Below are positions 17,020 to 26,014 of a stretch of 34,657 nucleotides of DNA, in pieces (position 1 is the first letter of the stretch; every line of letters starts with the position of its first letter). Under the pieces are notes generated by a model. It did not search any database and had not been told where the DNA came from. It saw only the letters and a list, made by a program, of their open reading frames with translations. The DNA comes from Gammaproteobacteria bacterium (GTDB lineage Bacteria > Pseudomonadota > Gammaproteobacteria > SG8-11). The stretch lies in NCBI GenBank assembly GCA_030610155.1, contig JAUWSG010000010.1, forward strand, positions 1 through 34,657, given 5' to 3'. A program made the translations under genes and the position numbers.

Positions 17020-17658
17020 ATGACCGTTAACGCTGCTTTTGTTAAAAATAACCGTGCGCTTATCGCATTTATCCTTATTGCCGTCATTGGATTTTTCAGC
17101 TGGCGAGTCTATCATGTTCAGATCCAGGACCCACTGGATCGCATCTTGCTGGACCCACCCCGGTCTCTAACGCCTTTTAGCCTTGTTGCGGGTGATAACA
17201 ATCCATTTACCCTTGAACAATTAAAAGGAAAATGGACATTCCTGTTTTTTGGCTATACAAGCTGCCCGGATGTGTGCCCGACAACCTTGACCGAAATGGC
17301 TACCATGAGCAAGTTATTGGCAAAATCGACTGAACCAAACACCATTCAGTTTGTCTTTATATCTGTCGACCCTGAAAGAGATACACCGGATCATCTTAAA
17401 AATTTTGTTGCCTATTTCAACAAGACTTTTACAGGCGCAACCGGAACAATTGACCAGTTAAATACCCTGACCAGACAAATTGATATAAAGCATCGACGCC
17501 TTAAAGAACAAGGTAATAATTATCTGGTAGAACACAGCGCAGACATTTTACTCTTTAACCCGCAAGCCAAACTATTTGCCAGATTCCCGGCCCCACATTA
17601 TTCTGAAGAAATCAGCGCACTGTTTACCGAAATTCTGAAATTAAACAAGGATACTTAA
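17020..17658 (+). CDS. SCO1/SenC/PrrC-family copper chaperone
   Basis: The 212-residue protein is anchored by one N-terminal membrane helix (about 12-31), with the rest in the periplasm. The thioredoxin-like fold carries the SCO copper site: CPDVC (Cys82 and Cys86) in FFGYTSCPDVCPTTLTEM, and His172 in VEHSADILLF. SVDPERDTP is also typical. Such proteins deliver copper to, or reduce, the CuA site of cytochrome c oxidase. The stop codon overlaps the ATG of the next gene (TAATG), so it is coupled to the PCuAC protein, a known functional partner. The pair lies divergent from hemH, which fits cytochrome oxidase assembly. Confidence 0.95.
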   Translation: MTVNAAFVKNNRALIAFILIAVIGFFSWRVYHVQIQDPLDRILLDPPRSLTPFSLVAGDNNPFTLEQLKGKWTFLFFGYTSCPDVCPTTLTEMATMSKLLAKSTEPNTIQFVFISVDPERDTPDHLKNFVAYFNKTFTGATGTIDQLNTLTRQIDIKHRRLKEQGNNYLVEHSADILLFNPQAKLFARFPAPHYSEEISALFTEILKLNKDT

Positions 17659-18125
17659 TGAAGTACATCATAAATTGCTCTTTGGCTATGATTGCCGCCC
17701 TTCTACTGGTTAATACAACGTATGCCAGTGAAAAAATCGGCCTGCATATACATGACCCCTGGATAAAAGAAGCACCACCGAATGCTACTGTGCTCGGCGC
17801 CTATATGACGATCGAAAATCATGAAAACAAAAAATTCATAATCACGCAGATCACTTCCCCATTATTCAAAAAGATCGAGATACACAAATCAGTCACAAAA
17901 GATGGGATGACCACCATGGAACAACGAAAAAGAATCGTTATACATGCAAATAAAAGTTTCATTTTACAACCTGGCGACTATCATCTGATGCTAATAAAAC
18001 CAACAAAACCCTTAAAACATGGCGACCTGGTGCCACTGACATTTACACTGGAAAATGGCAAAACGATCATCGCTAAAGCCAAAGTGAAAAAGGTACTCGG
18101 TTCAATGAGTCCGAAAAAGGAGTAA
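17658..18125 (+). CDS. Periplasmic copper chaperone PCu(A)C
   Basis: A 155-residue protein with a signal peptide (about 1-23, ending TTYA). The Cu(I) site of the family is exact: His76, ten residues, Met87, twenty-one residues, His109-x-Met111 (PGDYHLML). GAYMTIEN near residue 50 is also conserved. It carries copper in the periplasm and works with SCO proteins to build the CuA centre of cytochrome oxidase. Its ATG overlaps the SCO stop codon by one base. The C-terminal region is rich in lysine. There is no sign of truncation. Confidence 0.94.
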   Translation: MKYIINCSLAMIAALLLVNTTYASEKIGLHIHDPWIKEAPPNATVLGAYMTIENHENKKFIITQITSPLFKKIEIHKSVTKDGMTTMEQRKRIVIHANKSFILQPGDYHLMLIKPTKPLKHGDLVPLTFTLENGKTIIAKAKVKKVLGSMSPKKE

Positions 18126-18198
18126 AATCAGCAAGTGACAACGACCACAAACATCAACATAGTCATTAATAAAAGCTGCAAAACGTTAAGAGTAGATA

Positions 18199-19125
18199 AT
18201 GAACAATAACAGCAGTAAGGCTAATAACAGGAACGCTTCATTACTTGATTACATCAAGGCCTATTGGCAATATGTTCTGCCCCACTTTTTCCTGTCCGGT
18301 ATCATGCGGCGGGTTACACGCAGTCAAAGTAAATTCTGGCGGACACTCTTTATCAACTGGATCATTAAACTTTATAAAGTCGACATGAGCCTGGCATTAA
18401 ATGAAAAAACAACCAGCTACAAAAATTTCAACACCTTCTTCACACGTCGACTTAAACCTGATGCCAGACCTTTTGTCAGCGGTGAATACGAAATAGCCTG
18501 CCCGGTAGATGGCACAGTCAGTCAGGCCGGAAAAATAGAGGATGGAGAAATTTTCCAGGCTAAGGGCCGCTCTTACAGCACACAACAATTGCTGGGGCAC
18601 CCACATATTGATGCAAAACAATTTGAAGGCGGACAGTTTGCAACAATTTATTTGTCGCCCAGAGATTACCATCGAATTCACATGCCAATCGATGGCGCAC
18701 TTAAAACCATGGCGCATGTACCAGGTCGTTTGTTCAGCGTAAGTCCTGCTACGACCCGCGTTATACCGGGCCTGTTTGCGCGTAATGAACGTGTGGTGAC
18801 CCTTTTTGAAACAAAATTTGGCCCAATGGCAATGATTGCGGTCGGTGCTATTTTTGTCGGTAGTATCGAAACCGTTTGGTATGGCGAAGTCACACCCCCA
18901 ACCATTCCCGATATAAGAGTGTGGCACTACGACAATGTAGAAACAAAAGGTTCAGCTGGTGAAAACAAACCCATCGCATTAAAACGTGGTGAAGAATTTG
19001 GTCGTTTTAATATGGGCTCTACCGTCATTCTTTTATTTGGCCCACAAACGATTGAGTGGACCAAAGAAATCACAGCGAATGCAACGGTGAATATGGGACA
19101 ATTACTTGGCGTACGCCAGCCCTGA
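18199..19125 (+). CDS. psd: Phosphatidylserine decarboxylase proenzyme
   Basis: Converts phosphatidylserine to phosphatidylethanolamine at the inner membrane. The 308-residue proenzyme should cleave itself at the Gly273-Ser274 bond in FNMGST, leaving a pyruvoyl group on the small subunit; E. coli has LGST at this site. Other family segments are NTFFTRRLKPDARP (about 78-91), CPVDGTVSQAG with a catalytic Asp near 104, and LSPRDYHRIHMP with a catalytic His near 161. The ATG at 18199 has AAGAG upstream. It is 73 bp after the PCuAC gene, on the same strand. Confidence 0.97.
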   Translation: MNNNSSKANNRNASLLDYIKAYWQYVLPHFFLSGIMRRVTRSQSKFWRTLFINWIIKLYKVDMSLALNEKTTSYKNFNTFFTRRLKPDARPFVSGEYEIACPVDGTVSQAGKIEDGEIFQAKGRSYSTQQLLGHPHIDAKQFEGGQFATIYLSPRDYHRIHMPIDGALKTMAHVPGRLFSVSPATTRVIPGLFARNERVVTLFETKFGPMAMIAVGAIFVGSIETVWYGEVTPPTIPDIRVWHYDNVETKGSAGENKPIALKRGEEFGRFNMGSTVILLFGPQTIEWTKEITANATVNMGQLLGVRQP

Positions 19126-19269
19126 CACAATCGGCACCCGCCTGCAAAGTACGTATGACCTGGAAAACATAAATGCTACTTATAGCGCATATATAAAAAG
19201 TTGGCTGCTATCCTGAGGTAAGCTGTTCTATACTGTTTACAGGTACTTCATCTCGACGGAGGAAAGGGT

Positions 19270-19458
19270 ATGAATGGTAAAACCACACCCAAAGAACCCG
19301 AAAAAATGGTAGCTTGCGATATTTGCCTGAAGGAAATTCCTGAGTCTGTTGCCAACTGCATGGAAGGTGCTGATTATATTCATCATTTCTGTGGCCTGGA
19401 GTGTTATCAAAAGTGGCATGACACGGAAAAAGTCGCCCAAAAAGTTGCCAGCCAATAA
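19270..19458 (+). CDS. Small zinc-finger-like protein, DUF3330-type
   Basis: A 62-residue protein with a strong ribosome binding site (GGAGGAAAGG just before the ATG). Two cysteine pairs, CDIC (16, 19) and CGLEC (41-45), and HH at 38-39 suggest one bound zinc. The pattern VACDICLKEIP...HHFCGLECY resembles DUF3330, a short domain seen alone or near mercury-resistance transposons. No mercury or transposon gene is in the window. A longer frame on the opposite strand is a shadow. Function is unknown; the good ribosome site and motif make the gene likely. Confidence 0.8.
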   Translation: MNGKTTPKEPEKMVACDICLKEIPESVANCMEGADYIHHFCGLECYQKWHDTEKVAQKVASQ

Positions 19459-19470
19459 GATTTCGTCTCT

Positions 19471-19542
19471 AAAAACTGCGCAAACACACACGCATGGGGT
19501 GGGTTGTGCCTGAGGCCTTGTATTGTTTTTGGTGCAGTTTTT
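19471..19542 (+). terminator. Inverted repeat after the DUF3330-like gene
   Basis: AAAAACTGC (19471-19479) and GCAGTTTTT (19534-19542) are exact complements 54 bases apart, beginning 12 bases after the stop codon. The right arm ends in a T-run, which suits transcription termination on the plus strand, but the loop is long. The right arm merges into the 13-bp tandem repeat. Confidence 0.4.
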
Positions 19543-19613
19543 AACTATCAGTTTTAACTATCGATTTTAACTATTGGTTTTAACTATCTGGTTTTAACTA
19601 TCGATTTTAACTA
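19539..19613. repeat. Six-copy 13-bp tandem repeat
   Basis: TTTTAACTA starts at 19539, 19552, 19565, 19578, 19592 and 19605. The spacing is 13, 13, 13, 14 and 13 bases, with variable bases only between the words. It ends five bases before the stop codon of the Spx/ArsC-like gene, whose transcript would read repeated ATAGTTAAAA. This could be a protein-binding array or an unstable repeat. Confidence 0.92.
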
Positions 19614-19617
19614 CAAA

Positions 19618-19974
19618 TCAACTCTTCCACATTTCGTTGAATTCATCCTCTTTAAAACCAATCGTTGCCCGGGATCCATCCGAGACAAGAGGGCGCTTGA
19701 TCAATCGCCCGTTAGCTGCCAGCATTTTAAGAATGTCATTTTCCTTGAGCCCTGGAAGTTTGTCCTTTATTTTGAGTTCACGATATTGCACACCACTGGT
19801 ATTGAATAATTTCTTTATATCAACCCCGGATTGTTTAAGCATTTTTTTCAATGCTGATACACCTGGTGGCATTTCAGTAATATCAATAAATTGATAGTCG
19901 GCATTTAATTTTTCCAATGCCTTTTCTGCCTTTCGGCAAGTGCTGCATTTTTTATAGCCATAAAATTTAATCAT
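19618..19974 (-). CDS. Spx/ArsC-like thiol protein (YffB/MgsR type)
   Basis: A 118-residue thioredoxin-fold protein starting MIKFYGYKKCSTCRKAEK, with a CSTC redox pair (Cys10 and Cys13). Later come NTSGVQYRELKIKDKLP and the RLIKRPLVSDG segment typical of the Spx/ArsC superfamily. It could be an arsenate reductase-like enzyme or a redox adaptor; the CxxC is closer to Spx/MgsR-type proteins than to classical ArsC, which has a single N-terminal Cys. I chose the ATG at 19974 over one at 20010 because a strong GGAGGGAGG site lies between them. It is downstream of a MarR-like regulator on the same strand. No arsenic-resistance gene is nearby. Confidence 0.85.
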   Translation of the reverse strand: MIKFYGYKKCSTCRKAEKALEKLNADYQFIDITEMPPGVSALKKMLKQSGVDIKKLFNTSGVQYRELKIKDKLPGLKENDILKMLAANGRLIKRPLVSDGSRATIGFKEDEFNEMWKS

Positions 19975-20098
19975 AATACCTCCCTCCGTAATTAACTTTT
20001 TCAGGAGCAACCAGCAGGTAAGTATACTGTAATTTTTTAGGCTTGCGGTGAGGAAATTATTGAGGTAATTGACAAACGGAGTACGTGGCCTGGTAATA

Positions 20099-20668
20099 CT
20101 ATGCGTGTTCCTGACATATTTTAACTATATCATCACCATTCAGCACGCCTTGAGTTAACCCACACTTAAAAGAATGATCACTTTCCTTTATGAAATGCGC
20201 ACAGGTTTGACACTGACCAAATGATTTGTTTTTGTTCGTCACTTGTAACTGAATAAGCAGATCAGCAAGATAATCTTCTGTCCCGTCTGTGCCAACCTTA
20301 TCAAAGACAGAAAATGTACTGTCGCGTAGCAATATAACAATTTCAGACACTGCTTGCTGGCCTTTCACAGTGAGCACCAGCCGCACGTCTTCCGGATTGT
20401 CCTGATCAATCACCTTTTTCAAAAAATCACTTTCTGCGAGCGAATCGATTGATTGATTCAGTTTATTGACTGATTCATCAAGAAACAAAGCCAATGCACT
20501 GCTTGTATCGCTAAAACGATTACAACGGGACAGGTAATTAAGCGTAAGAATTTGAACCGGCGTTAAATTTGTTGTTGAAGATACATAGTGCTTTTCAGAC
20601 TGTATTAAGTTGCTAATACGTTCCAGATATTCATACAGGTTTGTTTCTATCATAAGCTTAGCCACCAT
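20099..20668 (-). CDS. MarR-like regulator with C-terminal Cys/His cluster
   Basis: About 189 residues. Residues 1-145 are helical with a winged-helix pattern typical of MarR (LTPVQILTLNYLSR, then LDESVNKLNQSIDSLAESDFLKKV and VRLVLTVKGQQA). A C-terminal tail adds CQTCAHF (two Cys and a His), FKCGLTQ and ICQEHA. With four Cys and two His it could bind zinc or iron-sulfur, or respond to oxidation. ATGs at 20668 and 20653 are both usable; I give the longer. It lies 124 bp upstream of the Spx/ArsC-like gene, so a thiol or oxidant response is a reasonable inference. Ligand and targets are unknown. Confidence 0.8.
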   Translation of the reverse strand: MVAKLMIETNLYEYLERISNLIQSEKHYVSSTTNLTPVQILTLNYLSRCNRFSDTSSALALFLDESVNKLNQSIDSLAESDFLKKVIDQDNPEDVRLVLTVKGQQAVSEIVILLRDSTFSVFDKVGTDGTEDYLADLLIQLQVTNKNKSFGQCQTCAHFIKESDHSFKCGLTQGVLNGDDIVKICQEHA

Positions 20669-20797
20669 CTTCAATAATGCACCGGATATCGATACCTTTT
20701 TATCGGACCAGTAGCAAAAGTCTGAATACTCAAATCAATCAACATCTATTACCCAGTTGAGCCATAACGTATTGATTTATTGGCATACGAGTAACGT

Positions 20798-21925
20798 TTA
20801 ACCGTACTGATCTTCCTTAAATAATCGTTGCACCTCTTCCACTTCTTTTCTATTCGAAAAAAGCGCCTCTACACAATCCTTGTCCAGCTTTTCTCCAGCC
20901 AGTTTTTTTAACATTTCAAAGGCTTTATCATTTTCCCATGCCTGCTTGTAAGGTCGAGATGTGGTCAACGCATCAAATACATCTGCAACAGCAACAATCC
21001 TGGCTTCCAGTGGAATTTCATCATACGATTTACCTTCGGGATACCCTGTCCCATTAACTGCTTCATGATGAAACTCAGAGATATTACGCAACACATCAAT
21101 ATCGCTTATTTCATCGAGGCCGAAATTTTTAATAATATCGTCAATCATTTCACGGCCCTTACGGGCATGGGTGTTCATGATTTTACGTTCGTCTTCATCC
21201 AACCCTGCCGGCTTTAATAAAATGCTGTCCGGAATGGCAATTTTTCCAATATCATGTAACGGGGCAAACATAAATATATGTTCTATATATTCATCATCCA
21301 GATCATATTTATCTGCTAATGTCGTTGCAATAATGCGGCTATAACGCGACATTCGGTCCAGGTGACTACCTGTTTCAGGATCACGTTCATGTGTAATATG
21401 GCTGGTGGTTTTGATTGCTGCGCTCATCACTTTTAGCGTAGCAAGCTCATTTACGATCATCAAAGAAATAAGATGACCATAAACATCAAGATCACTCAAT
21501 ACTTTTTCAGTAAACACCTCACTCTCATAGGAATTAAAAAATAAAAAACCAATAAATTCGCCACTGTGATACATCGGCATCGTATAACTGGCTGCATAAC
21601 CCTGCCGGCCAATACGTTTTGCATGCTCATGGTCACTGTCATTAAAGGTCACAAGCTTGTTTACCACCCTTGGCCTGCCCTTATTTAAAATTTCTCTCAA
21701 TGATGGCGCTTCATCCAGCAAGGCATGATAATGCTGCAGTGGATTATCATCACCACTACTGTGCATATAGGTCTTGAGAACCCTGGTCTCAGGATCGTAA
21801 AGGGTAATTGCTACACGAGCGACAAAGGGGAATTTGTCTTTAACAACTTCATGTGCACTTATAATTTTTTCTTTCAGGGGTAGATGTGAATTCAATACTT
21901 CAAGTGTGTCACGGTGATGAAACAT
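20798..21925 (-). CDS. GAF-HD-GYP cyclic di-GMP phosphodiesterase
   Basis: A 375-residue cytosolic protein. An N-terminal GAF-like sensor (about 1-165) is followed by an HD-GYP domain (about 170-370). Catalytic residues are intact: FAPLHDIGKIAIPDSIL (the HD pair) and EFHHEAVNGTGYPEG (the HHE and GYP motifs), plus VADVFDALTTSRPYK. It should hydrolyse c-di-GMP to pGpG or GMP. It lacks a receiver domain, so its activity is probably set by the GAF ligand. It is 255 bp downstream of a histidine kinase on the same strand; that gap holds no gene, only a short TGACTA/TAGTCA hairpin near 22022-22036. Confidence 0.94.
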   Translation of the reverse strand: MFHHRDTLEVLNSHLPLKEKIISAHEVVKDKFPFVARVAITLYDPETRVLKTYMHSSGDDNPLQHYHALLDEAPSLREILNKGRPRVVNKLVTFNDSDHEHAKRIGRQGYAASYTMPMYHSGEFIGFLFFNSYESEVFTEKVLSDLDVYGHLISLMIVNELATLKVMSAAIKTTSHITHERDPETGSHLDRMSRYSRIIATTLADKYDLDDEYIEHIFMFAPLHDIGKIAIPDSILLKPAGLDEDERKIMNTHARKGREMIDDIIKNFGLDEISDIDVLRNISEFHHEAVNGTGYPEGKSYDEIPLEARIVAVADVFDALTTSRPYKQAWENDKAFEMLKKLAGEKLDKDCVEALFSNRKEVEEVQRLFKEDQYG

Positions 21926-22180
21926 AACTTCTTTTATCCTTCAATAGCCCAACTCCTAATATACACTGACTGATAACATAATTAAGGAAATTATTTGCAT
22001 ATTTGAATGGTACCGATATACATGACTATTTTAGTCAGTTTAGCGAAACATTTGTTCGAGAAAGAAGAAGCTAGTCAGCTGTCGACCAGAACATCACGAC
22101 AAAATATTTTTTGTGTGATTCCGCTAACTTATCACCCATGATTTATGAACACCGGTATCACAGTCGATTGATCGCAGCAA

Positions 22181-24589
22181 TTAATCCTGGTTGACTTGCT
22201 TTTGATCTTGCAAAGACCTGTTATTTTTTGTGGATTGAACCTTTTTAGCCGGTAGTGCAGGTAAATGAATTTTAAAGGTCGTACCCTGACCCAATTTACT
22301 TTCTACCGTTATATCCCCACCCATTATACGACAAAATCGTTGACTAATTGCCAGACCCAGTCCTGTACCACCATATTTACGTGTCGTTGAAGAATCAGCC
22401 TGAGCAAAGTCCTGAAATAATTTTTCAAGCTGATCTTCTGACAAACCAATACCGGAATCAGATATCGAAAATACAAGCCAGGGGGTATCTTCAAGATATT
22501 CATGCTCAGCAGTTAAAGTCACTTTTCCATTTTCAGTAAATTTTCCTGCATTACTGATAAGGTTGAGTAATAACTGCCGCAATTTGGTCAAATCTGTTGT
22601 TATAAGACCAACATCTTCCTTACAATTAATTTCAAAACTATTATTATTTTTTTCAACAAGCGGTTGAACAGTTGCCGCAACATCTTTCAATATCATCGCC
22701 ACATCTGCAGATTCATAATACAAATCCATCTTACCCGCTTCCACTTTTGCAAGATCGAGAATATCATCTATTAATTTCAGAAGATGCTTGCCGGCCCCAT
22801 GGATTTTTTCCAAATCTATAGCTGACTCCTGCTGATGCCTGGCTTCTGCATCTTCTTTTAGCAATTCGCTATAACCAATAATGGCATTGAGTGGCGTGCG
22901 TAACTCGTGGCTCATCTTTGCAAGAAAATCACTTTTTGCCCTGTTTGCTTCCTCAGCAACACGTTTTGCCTGATCAGTCTCCTGCTGCGCCAGATGACGC
23001 TCGAGTGTTACACTGACCCAGCGCCCCATTAACTTAACCAAATCCAGATCAGCAACAGGAAATGGTTTTTCCCTGGCTTGTCGACTTGAAAAATTGATGG
23101 TGCCAAATTTTTTTCCGTTTACCCAGATTGGCGTTGCGATATAAGCTTCCAACCGGGCAAACTTATACGCTTCATGATTACGTAAACTGGACTGACCAAC
23201 ATGATGAATCGATAAGGACTTCCCGGACTGGTATGTGATATTACAATAGGACCTCGCCAAAGGAACTTTATCTCCCGCCTTTATTTTAAAATCATGCGGC
23301 GCAACAATACTGATGATGGTGTTCAGTTGGGCCTTCTCATCAATCTGACAAACACGGCCTATTTCTGTACCCAATAACGCATTACCTACTTTCAGCACTT
23401 CTTTTACCTGATCATCAAAGCTTGCACCGGGTATTGATGACACATTATAGAGGACCCGAATTCGTTTGGTATGCATGACACTGGATTTTTCTATCCGTTT
23501 ACGAACCATTACCTCCTGTTTCAATATTTCTTTTGAACGGGTAACTTTACGATTGAGTTTGATAACGTAAAATGTGATGCCAGTAGAAACCAGAAAAACC
23601 AACATTACAATAACAACCCAGTACCAGTATTGACGGACAATTTCCTGAACTGTAATTTGTTCAATTTTCTTATAAGGGCCAACATGTAATTCTTTCATCA
23701 GGTCATGGACAGGCTGATAATCAAGCGGTACTGTCCAACCAGCACTCCTGGCCGCCAGAGCGGCATTACTATTGGGTGACATTTTTAATAAGGCGATAGC
23801 GACGCTTTGAGCCAGATCCTGACTTGTATGCTTTACAATCGCAAATGGCCATTCCGGATACAGTCGGGTACTGTGGGCGAAGGGAAAGTTTTCTGATTCT
23901 TGTGCATTGAGCACGCGAAAGTCCTTTAGATCAATCTTCCCTGCTTTGGCCATACGTTCCAATAAATCTGTTCGTACTGTGCCTGCATCCACTTTTCCAT
24001 CCCTGACAGCCAATACAATCTTATCCTGGGGAAAACCACTGAATTCGAGACGTTCAAAATCTGACCCAGGAGTTATTCCCTGCAGCTTCATCTCACGCCA
24101 TGCCATCCACCATCCCCCGAAGGCATCCGGGTGTACAGCTGCAAATGATTTTCCTTTTAAGTCTGCTAACGTTTGTATTGATTTATTGTCTGACCTCGTC
24201 AGGATAAGTGCACCAAAACGTGTATACACACCGCCTGCACGTCGGTTTCTTAGCGTTGCAATACGTGTAATGCCATATTGTGCTTCCAGTTCTGCATAGG
24301 AAGCGGAGTTCGTCAATACAAAATCCACCTTGCCTTGTGCAACTGAATTTTCTATGTCATCTAATGTCAGGGGAACAATACGAAAACTGTATTCAGGAAT
24401 GGACTCTTCTAAATAACTTGCCGTCGGGTACCACATTTTGTAAGCGAGACCGGGTCCACGAAATGCCAGGACACCTAGTTTTATTTTCTTTATATCTGAA
24501 CTCACGGGCACTGAATACAACAACGTGAGGCAAAATAACGCCCCAAGGATCAGTTTTAAATATCGCCCTTCTGCATGCTGAATGGTCAT
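22181..24589 (-). CDS. Sensor histidine kinase with PhnD-like periplasmic domain
   Basis: About 802 residues. Order: a signal/anchor helix (about 10-32), a periplasmic PhnD/SsuA-type binding domain (about 35-300; [38 protein letters not shown]), a membrane helix (about 322-342), a GAF-like domain (about 380-530), and a kinase core with phospho-His near 561 in [19 protein letters not shown]. The N, G1 and G2 boxes follow ([39 protein letters not shown]). There is no receiver domain and no response regulator gene alongside. The layout resembles tetrathionate sensors (TtrS), but the ligand is unknown. The ATG at 24589 was chosen over a TTG at 24598. Confidence 0.93.
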   Translation of the reverse strand: MTIQHAEGRYLKLILGALFCLTLLYSVPVSSDIKKIKLGVLAFRGPGLAYKMWYPTASYLEESIPEYSFRIVPLTLDDIENSVAQGKVDFVLTNSASYAELEAQYGITRIATLRNRRAGGVYTRFGALILTRSDNKSIQTLADLKGKSFAAVHPDAFGGWWMAWREMKLQGITPGSDFERLEFSGFPQDKIVLAVRDGKVDAGTVRTDLLERMAKAGKIDLKDFRVLNAQESENFPFAHSTRLYPEWPFAIVKHTSQDLAQSVAIALLKMSPNSNAALAARSAGWTVPLDYQPVHDLMKELHVGPYKKIEQITVQEIVRQYWYWVVIVMLVFLVSTGITFYVIKLNRKVTRSKEILKQEVMVRKRIEKSSVMHTKRIRVLYNVSSIPGASFDDQVKEVLKVGNALLGTEIGRVCQIDEKAQLNTIISIVAPHDFKIKAGDKVPLARSYCNITYQSGKSLSIHHVGQSSLRNHEAYKFARLEAYIATPIWVNGKKFGTINFSSRQAREKPFPVADLDLVKLMGRWVSVTLERHLAQQETDQAKRVAEEANRAKSDFLAKMSHELRTPLNAIIGYSELLKEDAEARHQQESAIDLEKIHGAGKHLLKLIDDILDLAKVEAGKMDLYYESADVAMILKDVAATVQPLVEKNNNSFEINCKEDVGLITTDLTKLRQLLLNLISNAGKFTENGKVTLTAEHEYLEDTPWLVFSISDSGIGLSEDQLEKLFQDFAQADSSTTRKYGGTGLGLAISQRFCRIMGGDITVESKLGQGTTFKIHLPALPAKKVQSTKNNRSLQDQKQVNQD

Positions 24590-24677
24590 GAGCACCAATT
24601 AACTATTATTTTTGTGGTTATTAAGATATGCCCTGTGATCTCAATAATTCTTTATCGACATACAAGGATAAAGGTTA

Positions 24678-24706
24678 AATCACCATCAAAATGCTCATTG
24701 GTGATT
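24678..24706. repeat. 8-bp inverted repeat upstream of the histidine kinase
   Basis: AATCACCA (24678-24685) and TGGTGATT (24699-24706) are exact complements with a 13-base loop. They lie about 90 bp upstream of the kinase ATG, so this could be an operator or a terminator for epmA. Nothing decides between these. Confidence 0.35.
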
Positions 24707-24714
24707 TATTCTTT

Positions 24715-24868
24715 TGGCCAGGGATGGCCTTATGCGAAGTACATGGACGTACGAGTTTCACAGGAGGACAGGAGGTCCGGAGTGATCTCGAGAGCACATG
24801 GACGTGCGTAGAGACACTGACCTCCAATTGCCTCAGAGTCCCTAATAGATTCGACTAACCTGCAATCG
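24715..24868 (-). repeat. CATCCATG-hairpin repeat, inverted single copy
   Basis: Read on the minus strand this stretch matches the units at 29903-30229: TTGCAGGTTA, then TTAGGGAC, TGAGGCAATTGGAGGTCAG, TGTCTCT, CCATGTGCTCTCGAGA and CATAAGGCCATCC in the same order. It carries near-palindromes GCACATGGACGTGC (24794-24807), GTACATGGACGTAC (24739-24752) and GGCCAGGGATGGCC (24716-24729). With the short inverted repeat next to it, it fills the 320-bp gap between epmA (3' end) and the histidine kinase (5' end). No gene is seen there. Confidence 0.85.
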
Positions 24869-24909
24869 AACACTCCAGAACGGAATGCACGGAATGATAT
24901 GCAAAACGC

Positions 24910-25890
24910 TTAAGCACGCCCAAATGGAAACGTCAGCACTTCATCAATACAACTCACACCCATAATAATCATACAAAGGCGATCAATCCCCAGCGCAACA
25001 CCCGAACAACTCGGCAATCCATGCTCGAGAGCATCCAGCATATTTTCATCTATCGGCACATCGGTCAGGCCTTTTTCCTGGCGCACCCGCAAATCGTGCT
25101 CAAAACGTTCTCGCTGGATCCGTGCATCCGTTAACTCCTGGAAGCCATTCGCCAGCTCTATACCATTAACATATAACTCAAATCGTTCTGCGACAGGCGG
25201 GCTGTCCTGACGTATATTCGCCAGTGATGCTTGTGATATTGGGAAATCATATAGAAAAGTCAACTTGCTGATTCCAAGATGCCGCTCTACCAGATGAGTC
25301 AGCAATAAACTCAGCCAGCCATCCCTGTCATCAGATGACAAGCCAGGCACATCCCCCACTCCGTGATGCTGCGCACACTCAATTAATTCTTTTGTACTGG
25401 CTGTAAATGGATGGATATCAGCATAACGTTCAAACGCATCGCGATAACTGAGATGTTCACAAGACGATACTTGATATTCCACTGGCAAAACGCACTGAAC
25501 CAATTCAGCCACTTCTTCCATTAAAGCCCGGTAATGCATATCAGGCCGGTACCATTCAAGCATGGTAAATTCAGGATTATGCAACCGGCCTTGTTCACCC
25601 TGGCGGAACACTTTACAAATTTGGAAAATAGAACCGCAACCTGACGCCAGTAATCGTTTCATCGGAAATTCAGGCGAAGTATGTAAATAACGTATTTCCT
25701 TTCCGGAAGATATTGTGGCCTGATACCAGGCATCCAGAGAGTCTATATATGGATCTGTATTTGCCGCGCAGGACAAATAAGGTGTCTCGACTTCCAGTAC
25801 CCTTTTGCGGGCAAAAAAAGCGCGAATGGTGTTTAATGTATCCGCGCGTTGCTGAAGCGCTTCAAGTCGGGATGTAGGTTGCCAGTCCAA
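24910..25890 (-). CDS. epmA: EF-P--(R)-beta-lysine ligase
   Basis: A class II LysRS-like enzyme without the anticodon domain. It attaches (R)-beta-lysine to Lys34 of elongation factor P. 326 residues, close to E. coli EpmA (325). Seen are RVLEVETPYLS, HTSPEFPMKRLLASGCGSIFQICKVFRQGEQGRLHNPEFTMLEWYR spanning motif 2, NGIELANGFQELTDA and the motif 3 segment CSGVALGIDRLCMI. No in-frame ATG precedes the conserved WQP start, so a TTG at 25890 is the likely initiation codon. It is 124 bp downstream of efp on the same strand. EpmB is encoded divergently nearby; EpmC is not in the window. Confidence 0.96.
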   Translation of the reverse strand: MDWQPTSRLEALQQRADTLNTIRAFFARKRVLEVETPYLSCAANTDPYIDSLDAWYQATISSGKEIRYLHTSPEFPMKRLLASGCGSIFQICKVFRQGEQGRLHNPEFTMLEWYRPDMHYRALMEEVAELVQCVLPVEYQVSSCEHLSYRDAFERYADIHPFTASTKELIECAQHHGVGDVPGLSSDDRDGWLSLLLTHLVERHLGISKLTFLYDFPISQASLANIRQDSPPVAERFELYVNGIELANGFQELTDARIQRERFEHDLRVRQEKGLTDVPIDENMLDALEHGLPSCSGVALGIDRLCMIIMGVSCIDEVLTFPFGRA

Positions 25891-26014
25891 CCTAGAATCC
25901 GTAGTTAGATGGCATGCAGAGTGCCTTTTTTTGATAAAAATTTATCGTGAATGGCAAGGCGCGATGAGGAAGAATAGTCAATCTATTGTGACGGTCGCTG
26001 GAAAAAACATGAGA

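Noticed and set aside
18397-18927. 176-codon frame antisense to psd
   Set aside because: A shadow of psd, whose catalytic and self-cleavage motifs are all present on the plus strand.
19237-19491. 84-codon minus-strand frame over the DUF3330-like gene
   Set aside because: The plus-strand frame has the strong ribosome site and paired cysteines; the minus frame has neither.
19618-19974. Arsenic resistance operon
   Set aside because: The ArsC-like protein is of the CxxC Spx type and no arsB, acr3 or arsR-type gene is present.
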